Shown here: positions 16,585 through 27,700 of the stretch, one piece after another
Position numbering within the stretch: position 1 is the stretch's first letter
Layout of the letters: the number at the start of each line of letters is the position of its first letter
Origin: an uncultured Odoribacter sp.
Lineage (GTDB): Bacteria > Bacteroidota > Bacteroidia > Bacteroidales > Marinifilaceae
Reading direction: 5' to 3'
DNA length: 48,585 nt
Assembly (NCBI GenBank): GCA_910589025.1
Contig: CAJURM010000021.1
Coordinates: 1 to 48,585, forward strand
The notes under the pieces: model-generated
The model's input: the letters and a program-made list of their open reading frames with translations, nothing else
The model's database searches: none
What the model was told of the DNA's origin: nothing
Program-made: the position numbers and the translations under genes

Positions 16585-16806
16585 ATGGCAAAACAGCCAT
16601 CAATAGAGCAGGATGGAGTGATTACCGAAGCGTTGTCGAATGCGATGTTTCGGGTGGAATTGGAGAACGGGCACATTATCACCGCTCATATCTCCGGTAA
16701 AATGCGCATGCATTATATAAAGATACTTCCCGGCGACAGAGTCAGAGTGGACATGTCTCCCTATGATCTGACAAAGGGTAGAATTACGTTCAGATACAAA
16801 AACTAA
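16585..16806 (+). CDS. infA: Translation initiation factor IF-1
   Basis: IF-1 occupies the A site of the 30S subunit during initiation. The 73-residue OB-fold protein has IEQDGVITEALSNAMFRVEL, then GHIITAHISGKMRMHYIKIL and the typical end GRITFRYKN. It lies 28 nt after map and 11 nt before rpmJ. Confidence 0.96.
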   Translation: MAKQPSIEQDGVITEALSNAMFRVELENGHIITAHISGKMRMHYIKILPGDRVRVDMSPYDLTKGRITFRYKN

Positions 16807-16817
16807 ATTAAAAAACC

Positions 16818-16934
16818 ATGAAGGTAAGAGCGTCAATTAAGAAACGTAATGACGATTGCAAAATTGTAAGAAGAAAAGGCGTTTTGTACGTCATTAACAA
16901 AAAGAACCCGAAGTTTAAAATGCGTCAGGGTTAA
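16818..16934 (+). CDS. rpmJ: 50S ribosomal protein L36 (zinc-free type)
   Basis: A 38-residue frame starting MKVRASIKKRNDDCKIVRR and ending NPKFKMRQG is clearly L36, the smallest 50S protein. The zinc-binding form has CxxC plus a further Cys and His; here only one cysteine (C14) remains and the others are N/D, N and F, so it cannot hold zinc. It sits in its standard place between infA and rpsM and is short enough to be missed by length-filtered gene finding. Confidence 0.95.
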   Translation: MKVRASIKKRNDDCKIVRRKGVLYVINKKNPKFKMRQG

Positions 16935-16964
16935 TCATTAATCTAAGTTAAATTAAAAAGATTT

Positions 16965-17342
16965 ATGGCAAGAATCGTAGGTGTAGATTTACCCTCAAAC
17001 AAAAGAGGAGAAATAGCCTTGACCTATATCTTTGGTATAGGTAGAAGTAGTGCCCGGACTATTCTGGAGAAAGCCGGCATCGATTATGACACGAAGGTGA
17101 AAGACTGGAATGATGACCAACTCGCAGCTGTACGAAAAGTGATTAATACGGAGTACAAAGTTGAAGGAGAGTTGCGTTCAAGCATTCAGATGAACATCAA
17201 ACGACTGATGGATATCGGTTGTTACCGTGGAATCCGTCACCGTTTAGGACTGCCCGTAAGAGGACAGAGTACAAAGAACAATGCCCGCACACGTAAGGGT
17301 AAGAAGAAAACTGTTGCTAACAAGAAGAAAGCAACTAAATAA
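16965..17342 (+). CDS. rpsM: 30S ribosomal protein S13
   Basis: S13 in the 30S head contacts P-site tRNA and makes bridges to the 50S. The 125 residues start MARIVGVDLPSNKRGEIALT and contain YIFGIGRSSARTILEKAGID and the tRNA-side GLPVRGQSTKNNARTRKGKK, ending in a lysine-rich tail. First gene of the alpha group proper. Confidence 0.96.
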   Translation: MARIVGVDLPSNKRGEIALTYIFGIGRSSARTILEKAGIDYDTKVKDWNDDQLAAVRKVINTEYKVEGELRSSIQMNIKRLMDIGCYRGIRHRLGLPVRGQSTKNNARTRKGKKKTVANKKKATK

Positions 17343-17360
17343 AAGAAATTGAATTGAATT

Positions 17361-17750
17361 ATGGCAAAGAAGTCTACATCAAACAGAAAACGGTTAGTTA
17401 AAGTAGAAGCCGTTGGACAAGCACACGTTCATTCATCTTTTAATAACATCATTATTTCCTTAACGAACCAGACGGGACAGGTGATCTCCTGGTCATCAGC
17501 AGGAAAAATGGGTTTTAAAGGATCTAAGAAAAACACTCCTTATGCCGCACAGATGGCAGCAAGCGATTGTGCAAAAGTGGCATTTGATCTCGGAATGAGA
17601 AAAGCAAAAGTATATGTTAAGGGACCGGGTAATGGCCGTGAATCTGCTATCCGTGCCATTCATGCAAGTGGTATTGAAGTAGCGGAAATCATCGATGTTA
17701 CTCCGCTGCCGCACAACGGTTGCCGTCCTCCGAAACGTAGAAGAGTATAG
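17361..17750 (+). CDS. rpsK: 30S ribosomal protein S11
   Basis: S11 lies in the 30S platform at the mRNA exit. The 129-residue protein contains AHVHSSFNNIIISLTNQTGQ, the glycine-rich YVKGPGNGRESAIRAI, and the C-terminal DVTPLPHNGCRPPKRRRV, the family signature. It sits 18 nt after rpsM. Confidence 0.96.
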   Translation: MAKKSTSNRKRLVKVEAVGQAHVHSSFNNIIISLTNQTGQVISWSSAGKMGFKGSKKNTPYAAQMAASDCAKVAFDLGMRKAKVYVKGPGNGRESAIRAIHASGIEVAEIIDVTPLPHNGCRPPKRRRV

Positions 17751-17786
17751 TTTTGTCAATGTAACGTGTAATAAATTTGAATAAAA

Positions 17787-18395
17787 ATGGCTAGATATAC
17801 AGGACCTAAGTCTAAAATAGCAAGAAAATTCGGGGAACCCATTTATGGCCCGGATAAAGCATTGGAACGGAGAAATTATCCGTCCGGTCAGCATGGATTG
17901 GCCCGTCGCCGGAAGAAAATTTCTGAGTACGGTGTTCAGTTGAAAGAAAAACAAAAAGCAAAATATACGTACGGTTTGTTGGAAAAACAATTCCGTAATC
18001 TGTTTGAGAAAGCAGAGCGTTCCGGAGGTATCACCGGTGAGGTTTTATTACAGTTTTTGGAATGCCGTTTGGATAACGTAGTATATCGTTTAGGTATTGC
18101 TCCGACCCGCGCTGCTGCCCGTCAGCTGGTTTCTCACCGTCACATTACCGTAAACGGAGGTGTATGCAATGTCCCTTCTGCTGCTGTGCGCCAGGGTGAT
18201 GTTGTGGCTGTCCGTGAGAAATCGAAAGCATTGGAAGTAATCGCTGACTCACTGAGAAGCAACCGGGTAAGCAAATATTCCTGGTTGGAATGGGATGCCG
18301 CTTCCATGAGCGGAAAACTGTTGAATGTTCCGGAAAGAACGGATATTCCGGAAAATATCAAAGAGCAGTTAATCGTAGAATTGTATTCTAAGTAA
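17787..18395 (+). CDS. rpsD: 30S ribosomal protein S4
   Basis: S4 is a primary 16S-binding protein of the 30S body and affects accuracy; in other bacteria it represses the alpha operon. The 202 residues begin MARYTGPKSKIARKFGEPIY. They lack the N-terminal zinc cysteines, so this is the zinc-free type. The S4 RNA-binding domain is in LECRLDNVVYRLGIAPTRAA and RQLVSHRHITVNGGVCNVPS. Confidence 0.96.
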   Translation: MARYTGPKSKIARKFGEPIYGPDKALERRNYPSGQHGLARRRKKISEYGVQLKEKQKAKYTYGLLEKQFRNLFEKAERSGGITGEVLLQFLECRLDNVVYRLGIAPTRAAARQLVSHRHITVNGGVCNVPSAAVRQGDVVAVREKSKALEVIADSLRSNRVSKYSWLEWDAASMSGKLLNVPERTDIPENIKEQLIVELYSK

Positions 18396-18409
18396 TAAAT
18401 AAAATATTT

Positions 18410-19402
18410 ATGGCAATATTAGCTTTCCAGAAACCGGACAAAGTAATCATGCTTGAATCGACAGACAAATTCGGTAAATTCGAATTTCGTCCGTTGGAGC
18501 CTGGTTACGGAATCACCATAGGTAATCCGCTCCGCAGAATCCTGCTGTCTTCACTTGAAGGGTATGCGATTACCGGTATAAAAATTCATGGCGTAGAACA
18601 TGAATTTGCCACCATTCCGGGTGTTATCGAGGACGTTACCGAGATCATCCTGAATTTGAAGCAAGTTCGGTTTAAGAGAAGGGTTGAAGATGCAGAGGAA
18701 GAAAAACTGACTGTGCTTGTTTCTGGGCAGGAAACTTTTACTGCAGGCGATATTAACCGGTTCCTGACGGGTTTCGAGGTTTTGAATACGGACCTGGTCA
18801 TCTGTAATATGGATCCGAGCGTGAACTTCCAGATGGAGATTACCATCCAGAAAGGTCGCGGATATGTGCCCAGTACAGAGAATATGCCGATAGATGCCGA
18901 AGCCGGATTTATTCCGATCGATGCAATTTACACCCCTATCAGAAATGTAAAATATGAGATAGAGAACTATCGTGTGGAAGGTAAAACGGACTATGAGAAA
19001 CTTTTACTTGAAATAGAAACCGATGGTTCTATTAATCCGACCGATGCTTTGAAAGAAGCAGCCAAGATTCTGATTCACCATTTCATGTTGTTCTCGGATG
19101 AGAAGATTACTCTTGAATCTGAAGATAAGTACGGAAATGAAGAATTCGATGAAGAAGTATTGCATATGCGCCAGCTTCTGAAAACGAAATTAGTGGATAT
19201 GGATCTGTCAGTCCGTGCTTTAAACTGCCTGAAAGCTGCTGAAGTAGAAACACTGGGTGAATTGGTTAAATTCAATAAGAACGATCTGTTGAAATTCCGT
19301 AATTTCGGTAAGAAATCACTCACGGAATTGGAAGCCTTGTTGGAAAACAATAACCTTGAATTCGGTATGGATGTATCTAAGTATAAATTAGACAAGGAAT
19401 AA
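18410..19402 (+). CDS. rpoA: RNA polymerase alpha subunit
   Basis: The alpha dimer is the scaffold for RNA polymerase assembly, and its C-terminal domain contacts upstream DNA and regulators. The 330 residues show the N-terminal domain (FEFRPLEPGYGITIGNPLRR, then LLSSLEGYAITGIKI). A linker joins it to the C-terminal helix-hairpin-helix domain (LDMDLSVRALNCLKAAEVET, LLKFRNFGKKSLTELEALL). Complete. It follows rpsD by 14 nt and precedes rplQ by 5 nt. Confidence 0.97.
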   Translation: MAILAFQKPDKVIMLESTDKFGKFEFRPLEPGYGITIGNPLRRILLSSLEGYAITGIKIHGVEHEFATIPGVIEDVTEIILNLKQVRFKRRVEDAEEEKLTVLVSGQETFTAGDINRFLTGFEVLNTDLVICNMDPSVNFQMEITIQKGRGYVPSTENMPIDAEAGFIPIDAIYTPIRNVKYEIENYRVEGKTDYEKLLLEIETDGSINPTDALKEAAKILIHHFMLFSDEKITLESEDKYGNEEFDEEVLHMRQLLKTKLVDMDLSVRALNCLKAAEVETLGELVKFNKNDLLKFRNFGKKSLTELEALLENNNLEFGMDVSKYKLDKE

Positions 19403-19407
19403 GTAAC

Positions 19408-19926
19408 ATGAGACATTGTAAAAAATTTAACCACCTAAATAGAACGAGTGCTCATAGAAAGGCATTGCTTTCCAATATGGCAGCCTCTTTGATTCTTCAC
19501 AAGAGAATCAGCACTACCGTTGCTAAAGCAAAGGCATTGAAAATGTATGTGGAGCCTTTGATTACCAAGAGTAAAAATGATAACAGTAATTCACGCCGTG
19601 TTGTTTTCAGTTATCTGGGACAAAAGGAAGCTGTTACCGAATTGTTTAAAGAGGTGGCTCCGAAAATCGTTAACCGTCCCGGAGGGTATACCCGTATTTT
19701 ACGGACCGGTACGCGTCTCGGAGATAACGCCGAAACCTGTATTATCGAATTGGTAGATTTCAATGCTACCTATACGGAGGTTAAACAGGAAGTGAAGAAA
19801 ACAGCAACCCGCCGCAGAAGATCTTCTGCTAAAAAAGCTACCGCGGAAGTGGCAGAGGCTACTGTTGTTGAGGAAGCTCCTGCAGCTACAGAAACGCCGG
19901 AAACAGAAGCCCCCAAGGCTGAATAA
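19408..19926 (+). CDS. rplQ: 50S ribosomal protein L17 with acidic tail
   Basis: L17 binds at the tunnel-exit side of the 50S. The core starts MRHCKKFNHLNRTSAHRKAL and includes GGYTRILRTGTRLGDNAETC. At 172 residues it is about 45 longer than the E. coli protein. The extra part is a low-complexity tail, first basic (TATRRRRSSAKKAT) and then rich in Ala, Glu, Thr and Pro (about 140-172). Last gene of the superoperon, followed by a terminator. Confidence 0.95.
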   Translation: MRHCKKFNHLNRTSAHRKALLSNMAASLILHKRISTTVAKAKALKMYVEPLITKSKNDNSNSRRVVFSYLGQKEAVTELFKEVAPKIVNRPGGYTRILRTGTRLGDNAETCIIELVDFNATYTEVKQEVKKTATRRRRSSAKKATAEVAEATVVEEAPAATETPETEAPKAE

Positions 19927-19946
19927 AGTCCGGAATTTGTATAGAG

Positions 19947-19978
19947 AAACCGTTTTGCTTCGGCAGAACGGTTTTTTT
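19947..19978 (+). terminator. Rho-independent terminator after rplQ
   Basis: AAACCGTTTTGC pairs with GCAGAACGGTTT around a stable TTCG tetraloop (19959-19962), followed by a run of seven T from 19972. It closes the ribosomal superoperon. Confidence 0.9.
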
Positions 19979-19996
19979 ATGCTCTCATCTTCCGAT

Positions 19997-20024
19997 TTTG
20001 CCGTAACTAATTTCTGTGATTTTG
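19997..20024 (+). promoter_or_regulatory. Weak candidate promoter of eno
   Basis: TTTG at 19997-20000 and TGATTTTG at 20017-20024 resemble -33 and -7 boxes, but the -7 box has TG instead of TA and the spacing is 16 bp. The position, 25 nt before the eno start and just after a terminator, is right. Confidence 0.4.
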
Positions 20025-20048
20025 CGTTAATCTTAAAAAATCAAATTT

Positions 20049-21335
20049 ATGACACATATTGTAGAAATCATAGGACGGGAGATTTTGGACTCCCGGGGGA
20101 ATCCCACGGTTGAAGTGGATGTTATACTTGAATCCGGATTTATTGGACGGGCTGCGGTCCCTTCCGGGGCTTCGACGGGAGAGAATGAGGCTTTGGAATT
20201 GCGTGACGGAGATAAGTCCCGGTATATGGGGAAAGGCGTGCTTAAAGCCGTGGACAATGTCAATACAGTTATTTCGGACGCTCTTTTAGGCATGGATGTT
20301 TTGGATCAGGTGGGTATAGACCGTTTATTGATTGAGTTGGACGGAACCAAGACAAAGTGCAATTTGGGTGCTAATGCCATGCTGGGTGTTTCGTTGGCTT
20401 GCGCAAAGGCTGCTGCGGCAGCTTTGGAAGTTCCCCTGTATCGTTATATCGGAGGATGCAATGCGAAAGTGTTGCCGGTTCCGATGATGAACATTATTAA
20501 CGGAGGTTCTCATTCCGATGCCCCTATTGCTTTTCAGGAGTTCATGATACGTCCGGTTGGTGCTTATTCATTCAGAGAAGCTCTTCGCATGGGGGCTGAA
20601 ATATTCCATACATTAAAAAAAGTGTTGCATGACAGGGGATTAAGTACGGCTGTCGGGGATGAAGGCGGTTTTGCTCCTTCTTTGAACGGAACGGAGGATG
20701 CTCTGGAATCCATTTTGGCTGCTATTGAAAAAGCCGGGTATAAACCGGGCAAGGAGGTTATGATCGGATTGGATTGTGCGGCTTCGGAGTTTTACAAGGA
20801 GGGGATATATGATTATACGAAATTTGAGGGATCGAAGGGAGCTAAACGTAATTCAGCCGAGCAGCTCCTGTATTTGGAAGAACTGATTTCTAAGTATCCG
20901 ATTGATTCTATTGAGGATGGAATGGCTGAAAATGATTGGGACGGCTGGGAGATGCTGACGGCTAAAATCGGGGACCGTTGTCAGTTGGTGGGCGATGATC
21001 TGTTTGTGACGAATGTGGAGTATCTGAAAAAGGGGATAGAACGGGGATGTGCTAATTCCATTTTGATTAAGGTAAATCAGATCGGTACCCTGACGGAGAC
21101 TCTTGATGCGATTGAAATGGCGCATCGGGCAGGATATACGACAGTGACGTCTCATCGTTCCGGAGAAACGGAGGATTCCACGATTGCTGATATTGCCGTA
21201 GCAACCAATTCGGGGCAGATTAAAACCGGTTCGCTGAGTCGTTCCGATCGTTTGGCAAAATATAACCAATTGCTCCGGATAGAGGAACAGTTGGGAAAAG
21301 ATGCTTGTTTTTACGGCAGGAAGTTTTCAAAATAA
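20049..21335 (+). CDS. eno: Enolase (phosphopyruvate hydratase)
   Basis: Enolase converts 2-phosphoglycerate to phosphoenolpyruvate in glycolysis, with magnesium. The 428 residues start MTHIVEIIGREILDSRGNPT. They contain the substrate-loop region AVPSGASTGENEALELRDGD, GDEGGFAPSL, the metal-site segments SIEDGMAENDWDGW and LVGDDLFVTN, then LIKVNQIGTLTETLDAIEMA and SHRSGETEDSTIADIAVA with the catalytic lysine and histidine regions. Full length. Terminators on both sides make it a single-gene unit. Confidence 0.97.
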   Translation: MTHIVEIIGREILDSRGNPTVEVDVILESGFIGRAAVPSGASTGENEALELRDGDKSRYMGKGVLKAVDNVNTVISDALLGMDVLDQVGIDRLLIELDGTKTKCNLGANAMLGVSLACAKAAAAALEVPLYRYIGGCNAKVLPVPMMNIINGGSHSDAPIAFQEFMIRPVGAYSFREALRMGAEIFHTLKKVLHDRGLSTAVGDEGGFAPSLNGTEDALESILAAIEKAGYKPGKEVMIGLDCAASEFYKEGIYDYTKFEGSKGAKRNSAEQLLYLEELISKYPIDSIEDGMAENDWDGWEMLTAKIGDRCQLVGDDLFVTNVEYLKKGIERGCANSILIKVNQIGTLTETLDAIEMAHRAGYTTVTSHRSGETEDSTIADIAVATNSGQIKTGSLSRSDRLAKYNQLLRIEEQLGKDACFYGRKFSK

Positions 21336-21353
21336 AAGATATTTGGATGATCT

Positions 21354-21381
21354 AAAAACCGCTTGAAAAAGCGGTTTTTTT
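21354..21381 (+). terminator. Rho-independent terminator after eno
   Basis: AAAAACCGCTT pairs with AAGCGGTTTTT around a GAAA tetraloop (21365-21368), continuing into a T-tract ending at 21381. A strong intrinsic terminator. Confidence 0.9.
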
Positions 21382-21529
21382 ATGTGGTGTAACTCTCTTG
21401 TTTTTTGTCACGGACATGTAAATAAAGGCTGTTTTCAGGAAAATGTTTAGGGACTTTCTTGTCTGTTATTTTCAAAAATCGGAATCGTAAAAATGAAAGT
21501 AACTATCACATTATAAAAAAATACATCTT

Positions 21530-21562
21530 TTTGTAAAACGTAGTCTTTTTTTTATAATTTTG
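21530..21562 (+). promoter_or_regulatory. Promoter of the giant-protein operon
   Basis: TTTG at 21530-21533 and TAATTTTG at 21555-21562 are 21 bp apart and match the Bacteroidota consensus. The leader to ATG 21716 would be about 150 nt. It shows none of the blocks of the leaders at 466-708 or 42752-42958. Confidence 0.6.
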
Positions 21563-21715
21563 TAAAAATATATTGGGGATAGTGGCGGGAATGCGATACT
21601 ATCTTCTGATATGTAGTTGTAATTATTTGATAATTTGTGTGTTGTCCCGGTATATCTGCTTCAATGGGGAATATTTCTGGAACTTCATGATGTTTATAAA
21701 AAGTAGTTGATTCCA

Positions 21716-24700
21716 ATGAATGCGAGAATTTATAGCTGTCTGTTAAAAGAATTGAGAATCTTTTTCTTTTTCCTTCTTTTCTTTTTTCCTTTCGGGGTAT
21801 CTGCCAATAATATTCAGATAAAAGAACCGGCAAGGGTTATTTCTGTTTCCGGCGGGTATGCGACGATTGAGGTGCGTTTGGCCTGGGAAAATTCGTGGCG
21901 GGATGCAGAAAATTGGGATGCTGCTTATTTGTTTTTGAAATATCGTACGGGCAGTGGAAGTTGGACGCATATCCCGGTTCAGTTAGCCGGTAATATCATT
22001 TCCTCTCCTTATACCTATATGACTGCAACTCCGAATCAGACAACAGCTCCGGGGCTTTTCATTTACCGGGATAATTTGGGTGCAGGCAATCCCAATGTGG
22101 TTTGTAAAATCCGCTGGAAAACGAATTTCAGACAGGAACAGTTTGACAATGGGGAGGTTCAGTTGCTGGCGCAGGCCATTGAGATGGTTTTCGTTCCTGC
22201 CGGTCCTTATGTCTTGGGAGACAGTTTAAGTGCTAGCTGTTTTGCAGATAGTTACGGCAAGCCGATTACCGTTCGGACGGAGTCGTCCAATATCGGTTTG
22301 GGATATGTGCAGGAGGGGGGTGTTTATCAGAATGTAACGGTTTCGGCGTCTTATCCGAAGGGATTCCAGGGATTCTATATGATGAAGTATGAGTTAAGCC
22401 AGGAGCAGTATGTTAATTTTTTAAATACGTTGACATTGGCTCAACAAAAGGCTTTGCTACCGAACTGGAGTAGTTTGAAAGAAGGGGATTATATTTTTGG
22501 AGATGCCAAGGGACGGTCTTGCCGGAACGGGATTATACTGGCTTATCATACTGATCCGGCTGCACCGATGGTCTTTGCCAATAACTTTAATAAGGATGAT
22601 GAATATAATGGTGCCGGGGATGGTCAGACGATAGCCTCCAATTATATGAGTATATATGATTTGTTGGCTTATTCTTCCTGGTCGGGTCTGCGACCGATGA
22701 GTGAGATGGAGTTTGAGAAGGCTTGTCGTCTTCCTTATCCGTCTTTGGAAAAAAGAGGATATGCCTGGAATAAGGGTGATGGTACTATAGCCAGAGCAAT
22801 GAATTTGTCCGCTGAAGGGTTTGAATCGGAAAATGTAGGTGTCGGGAATGTGAATTTTAAGAATACTTTTGAAGGTCCGTTGCGTTGCGGGATTTTTGCA
22901 AAGTCCGGAAATTCAACAGCCCAGGCGTCCGGGTCGACTTACTGGGGAGGGATGGAAATGAGTGGAAATGTGCGGGAGTTGTGCCGGAATGTGAATGATT
23001 GGTATTTTTATTGGAACCGGCATGGTGAAGGGGCTTATAATCCGGGACTTTGGAGTGCGAGTTTGTCTTATTACGGAGTCCGGGGGGGAGGATTTACCAG
23101 TGATGCGGAAGAGTTGCAGGTTTCGGACCGGAGTTTGCGTGAATATTTTAAGGAGAAGTCAGCTACATTCCGGGATAGTACAGTCGGTTTCCGTATGGTA
23201 CGTACGTTAGAGTTAGGTGCTGTTGATCTGAATCCGGGAACTATTACCGCTTTGACAACAATCTGTCCGAATGTTACGCTTACTATTCAGAGTACGGCAG
23301 GCGCTTCTGTAAGAGGAATGAATAATATACCTGTCCGGTATGAGTGGTATCTGAATTCTGTTAAATTGGAAGGACAAACGGCAGATACGTTGGTTTATAG
23401 CGATTGGAAACCGGGAACATATTACAATTTTGAGCGGAAAGCCATTTGTGTGCTTGGAGAGAAAAGTACCAATACGGTTCGGGTATATGTTACTTCTCCT
23501 GTATTGAATGCTGGTACAATTACCGGAGGAACACGTTGTGCACCTGGATTTTTTAAGATAGGGAGTAAGGCTCCTGCCAATATTACTTGCGGTTATCCGA
23601 TAACGTATAGCTGGTATATTAATGATGTATTGGTAAAGGATTCTATTGGCGAGACTTTGTCTAAAGAATGGGAGGCAGGAACTTACCGGGTGGTTCGGCG
23701 GGCTTCTGCTTTTGGTTTACAAAAGGATGCTGTAGCGACTCTTACTATTACTGCCGTAAATCTGAAAGCGGGGCAGATATATGGTGGAATGGTGATGGAG
23801 ACGGTAGAAACTACGATAACGAATGTGAAGAGTGCTTCTGTGGGTTGCGGGAATTTCAAGTACAGTTGGTATATTGATAGTGTGTTGGTGGCAGGGGCTT
23901 CCGACGCACAGTTTACACATGCTTTTGATGCTGCCGGTTTTTACCAGGTGATACGCCGGGCAACAGCCGATAATGGGGATGTTGCGGATGCGATGGATAC
24001 GGTTATTGTAAATTCCAAGACGGCTATTTGCGGAAAATCGAATGGAACGGTGGTGGATGATGAAGAAAATGTATATACGGTTTTGCCTATGGCAGACAAT
24101 CGCTGCTGGATGACGCAGAACATGCGGCGTCGGAATATCAATCACCGTCATGCGGGTAATGGTGCTGCGGTAGACAATGATGAGACGAATAAACGGTTGC
24201 ATAATGGTGTCCAGATGAATGATAAGGTCTATGGAGTATATTATACATGGAGTGTTGCCATGCAGGGAGCGACTTATCAAAAGGCCCAAGGGATTTGTCC
24301 TGCGGGTTGGTATGTGCCGACGGATGAAGAGTGGCGGACGTTGGAGATGGCGTATGGGATGACTTATGCGCAGGCTGTACAAAATAATGCTTGGCGTGGT
24401 AGCAATCAGGGAACTCAGTTTAAAGTTAACGGGACTTCAAAATTTAATGCCACGTTGTCGGGTTATAATGGAACCAGTTATTTTGGAGTCAGAGGTTATT
24501 ACTGGTCTTCGACACAGAGTGGAAGTTATGCTTATTATCGTTATTTCCAGAATAATTATGCAACGATTAATCGTTATATATTGGATAAGAATACTTATGC
24601 TTCTTTGCGGTGTATCCGTTCCAGGTGTGAAAACGGACAAGAACCGACTTCATTGAATGCTGGAAAAATAACGGGAGGAACTTGTGCAGTAAATTATAAG

Positions 24701-27700
24701 TTTACTATAAAAAATGCTCAGGAAGCGACGATAAGTTGCGGAGGATTGTATTATAGTTGGTATGTAAATGATGTATTGGTTACGGGACAGGTCGCGCAAG
24801 CTTTAGCTTATACATTTACTAAACCTGGGGTGTATAAAGTTGTGCGTCGAACGACTGCTGACAATGGGGATTTTGCAGATGCGACAGCCACCGTAACGGT
24901 ATATTCTGCTTGTTCTGGTTTGTCGACGGTTATCGATGAACAGGGTAAGGAATATAGTATTAAGGAGATGGCAGATAACCGTTGTTGGATGACGCAGAAT
25001 CTTCGTCGAACGGATGTAAGCCATCGTCATGCTAATAATGGAGCCGGAGCAGATACTGATGGTACGAATTTGTATACTCATGAGGGAGAGCAGGGGAATG
25101 ATAAGGCTTATGGAGTGTATTATGTTTGGAATGTTGCCATGCAAGGTAGTACGGCAGAGAAGGCCAAAGGAATTTGTCCTATCGGTTGGTATGTACCTAC
25201 TGATTTGGAATGGCGTCAGTTGGAGATGGCATACGGCATGACATCTGCACAGGCTAATGGCAATAATGCTTGGCGCGGTTATAATGAAGGAACGAAATTA
25301 AAGGCAGGAGGTAACAGTGGCTTTAATGCCACGTTGTCGGGTTATAATGGAACCAGTTATTTTGGAGTCAGAGGTTATTACTGGTCTTCGACACAGAGTG
25401 GAAGTTATGCTTATTATCGTTATTTCCAGAATAATTATGCAACGATTAATCGTTATATATTGGATAAGAATACTTATGCTTCTTTGCGGTGTATCCGTTC
25501 CAGGTGTGAAAACGGACAAGAACCGACTTCATTGAATGCTGGAAAAATAACGGGAGGAACTTGTGCAGTAAATTATAAGTTTACTATAAAAAATGCTCAG
25601 GAAGCGACGATAAGTTGCGGAGGATTGTATTATAGTTGGTATGTAAATGATGTATTGGTTACGGGACAGGTCGCGCAAGCTTTAGCTTATACATTTACTA
25701 AACCTGGGGTGTATAAAGTTGTGCGTCGAACGACTGCTGACAATGGGGATTTTGCAGATGCGACAGCCACCGTAACGGTATATTCTGCTTGTTCTGGTTT
25801 GTCGACGGTTATCGATGAACAGGGTAAGGAATATAGTATTAAGGAGATGGCAGATAACCGTTGTTGGATGACGCAGAATCTTCGTCGAACGGATGTAAGC
25901 CATCGTCATGCTAATAATGGAGCCGGAGCAGATACTGATGGTACGAATTTGTATACTCATGAGGGAGAGCAGGGGAATGATAAGGCTTATGGAGTGTATT
26001 ATGTTTGGAATGTTGCCATGCAAGGTAGTACGGCAGAGAAGGCCAAAGGAATTTGTCCTATCGGTTGGTATGTACCTACTGATTTGGAATGGCGTCAGTT
26101 GGAGATGGCATACGGCATGACATCTGCACAGGCTAATGGCAATAATGCTTGGCGCGGTTATAATGAAGGAACGAAATTAAAGGCAGGAGGTAACAGTGGC
26201 TTTAATGCCACGTTGTCGGGTTATAATGGAACCAGTTATTTTGGAGTCAGAGGTTATTACTGGTCTTCGACACAGAGTGGAAGTTATGCTTATTATCGTT
26301 ATTTCCAGAATAATTATGCAACGATTAATCGTTATATATTGGATAAGAATACTTATGCTTCTTTGCGGTGTATCCGTTCCAGGTGTGAAAACGGACAAGA
26401 ACCGACTTCATTGAATGCTGGAAAAATAACGGGAGGAACTTGTGCAGTAAATTATAAGTTTACTATAAAAAATGCTCAGGAAGCGACGATAAGTTGCGGA
26501 GGATTGTATTATAGTTGGTATGTAAATGATGTATTGGTTACGGGACAGGTCGCGCAAGCTTTAGCTTATACATTTACTAAACCTGGGGTGTATAAAGTTG
26601 TGCGTCGAACGACTGCTGACAATGGGGATTTTGCAGATGCGACAGCCACCGTAACGGTATATTCTGCTTGTTCTGGTTTGTCGACGGTTATCGATGAACA
26701 GGGTAAGGAATATAGTATTAAGGAGATGGCAGATAACCGTTGTTGGATGACGCAGAATCTTCGTCGAACGGATGTAAGCCATCGTCATGCTAATAATGGA
26801 GCCGGAGCAGATACTGATGGTACGAATTTGTATACTCATGAGGGAGAGCAGGGGAATGATAAGGCTTATGGAGTGTATTATGTTTGGAATGTTGCCATGC
26901 AAGGTAGTACGGCAGAGAAGGCCAAAGGAATTTGTCCTATCGGTTGGTATGTACCTACTGATTTGGAATGGCGTCAGTTGGAGATGGCATACGGCATGAC
27001 ATCTGCACAGGCTAATGGCAATAATGCTTGGCGCGGTTATAATGAAGGAACGAAATTAAAGGCAGGAGGTAACAGTGGCTTTAATGCCACGTTGTCGGGT
27101 TATAATGGAACCAGTTATTTTGGAGTCAGAGGTTATTACTGGTCTTCGACACAGAGTGGAAGTTATGCTTATTATCGTTATTTCCAGAATAATTATGCAA
27201 CGATTAATCGTTATATATTGGATAAGAATACTTATGCTTCATTGCGTTGTATCAAAGCAACCTGTTATGATGCGAAACCGGTGATTTCGACAGCCGGTAG
27301 TATCAGTGGCGGTTCGACGGCAGTAAATTATGCAATCAAGATCAAGAGTACGGGAGCGGCTGCCGTCAGTTGTGGCGGCTTGGTTTACAGTTGGTATGTA
27401 GATGGTTCATTGTTAGCTAATCAGCGTGCAGCGACATTGACATGGACCCCGAAGTATGCCGGTACGTATGAGATCGTCCGTCGTGCTTCAGTAGATACGG
27501 ATCCGATGACTTACAAAGAGACGAAGACGACAGCAATTGCTTATTCACCGTGTTCCGGTTTGAGTACGGTTATTGATGACCAGGGGAATAGTTACAATAT
27601 CAAAGAGATGGCAGATAACCGTTGTTGGATGATTCAGAATATCCGTCGTCGTGATGTAAATCACCGTCATGCTAATAATGGAGCTGCAGTGGATAACGAT

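Noticed and set aside
21707..21715. TTG start for the first giant protein
   Set aside because: ATG 21716 is three codons on and gives the same signal peptide; nothing favours TTG.
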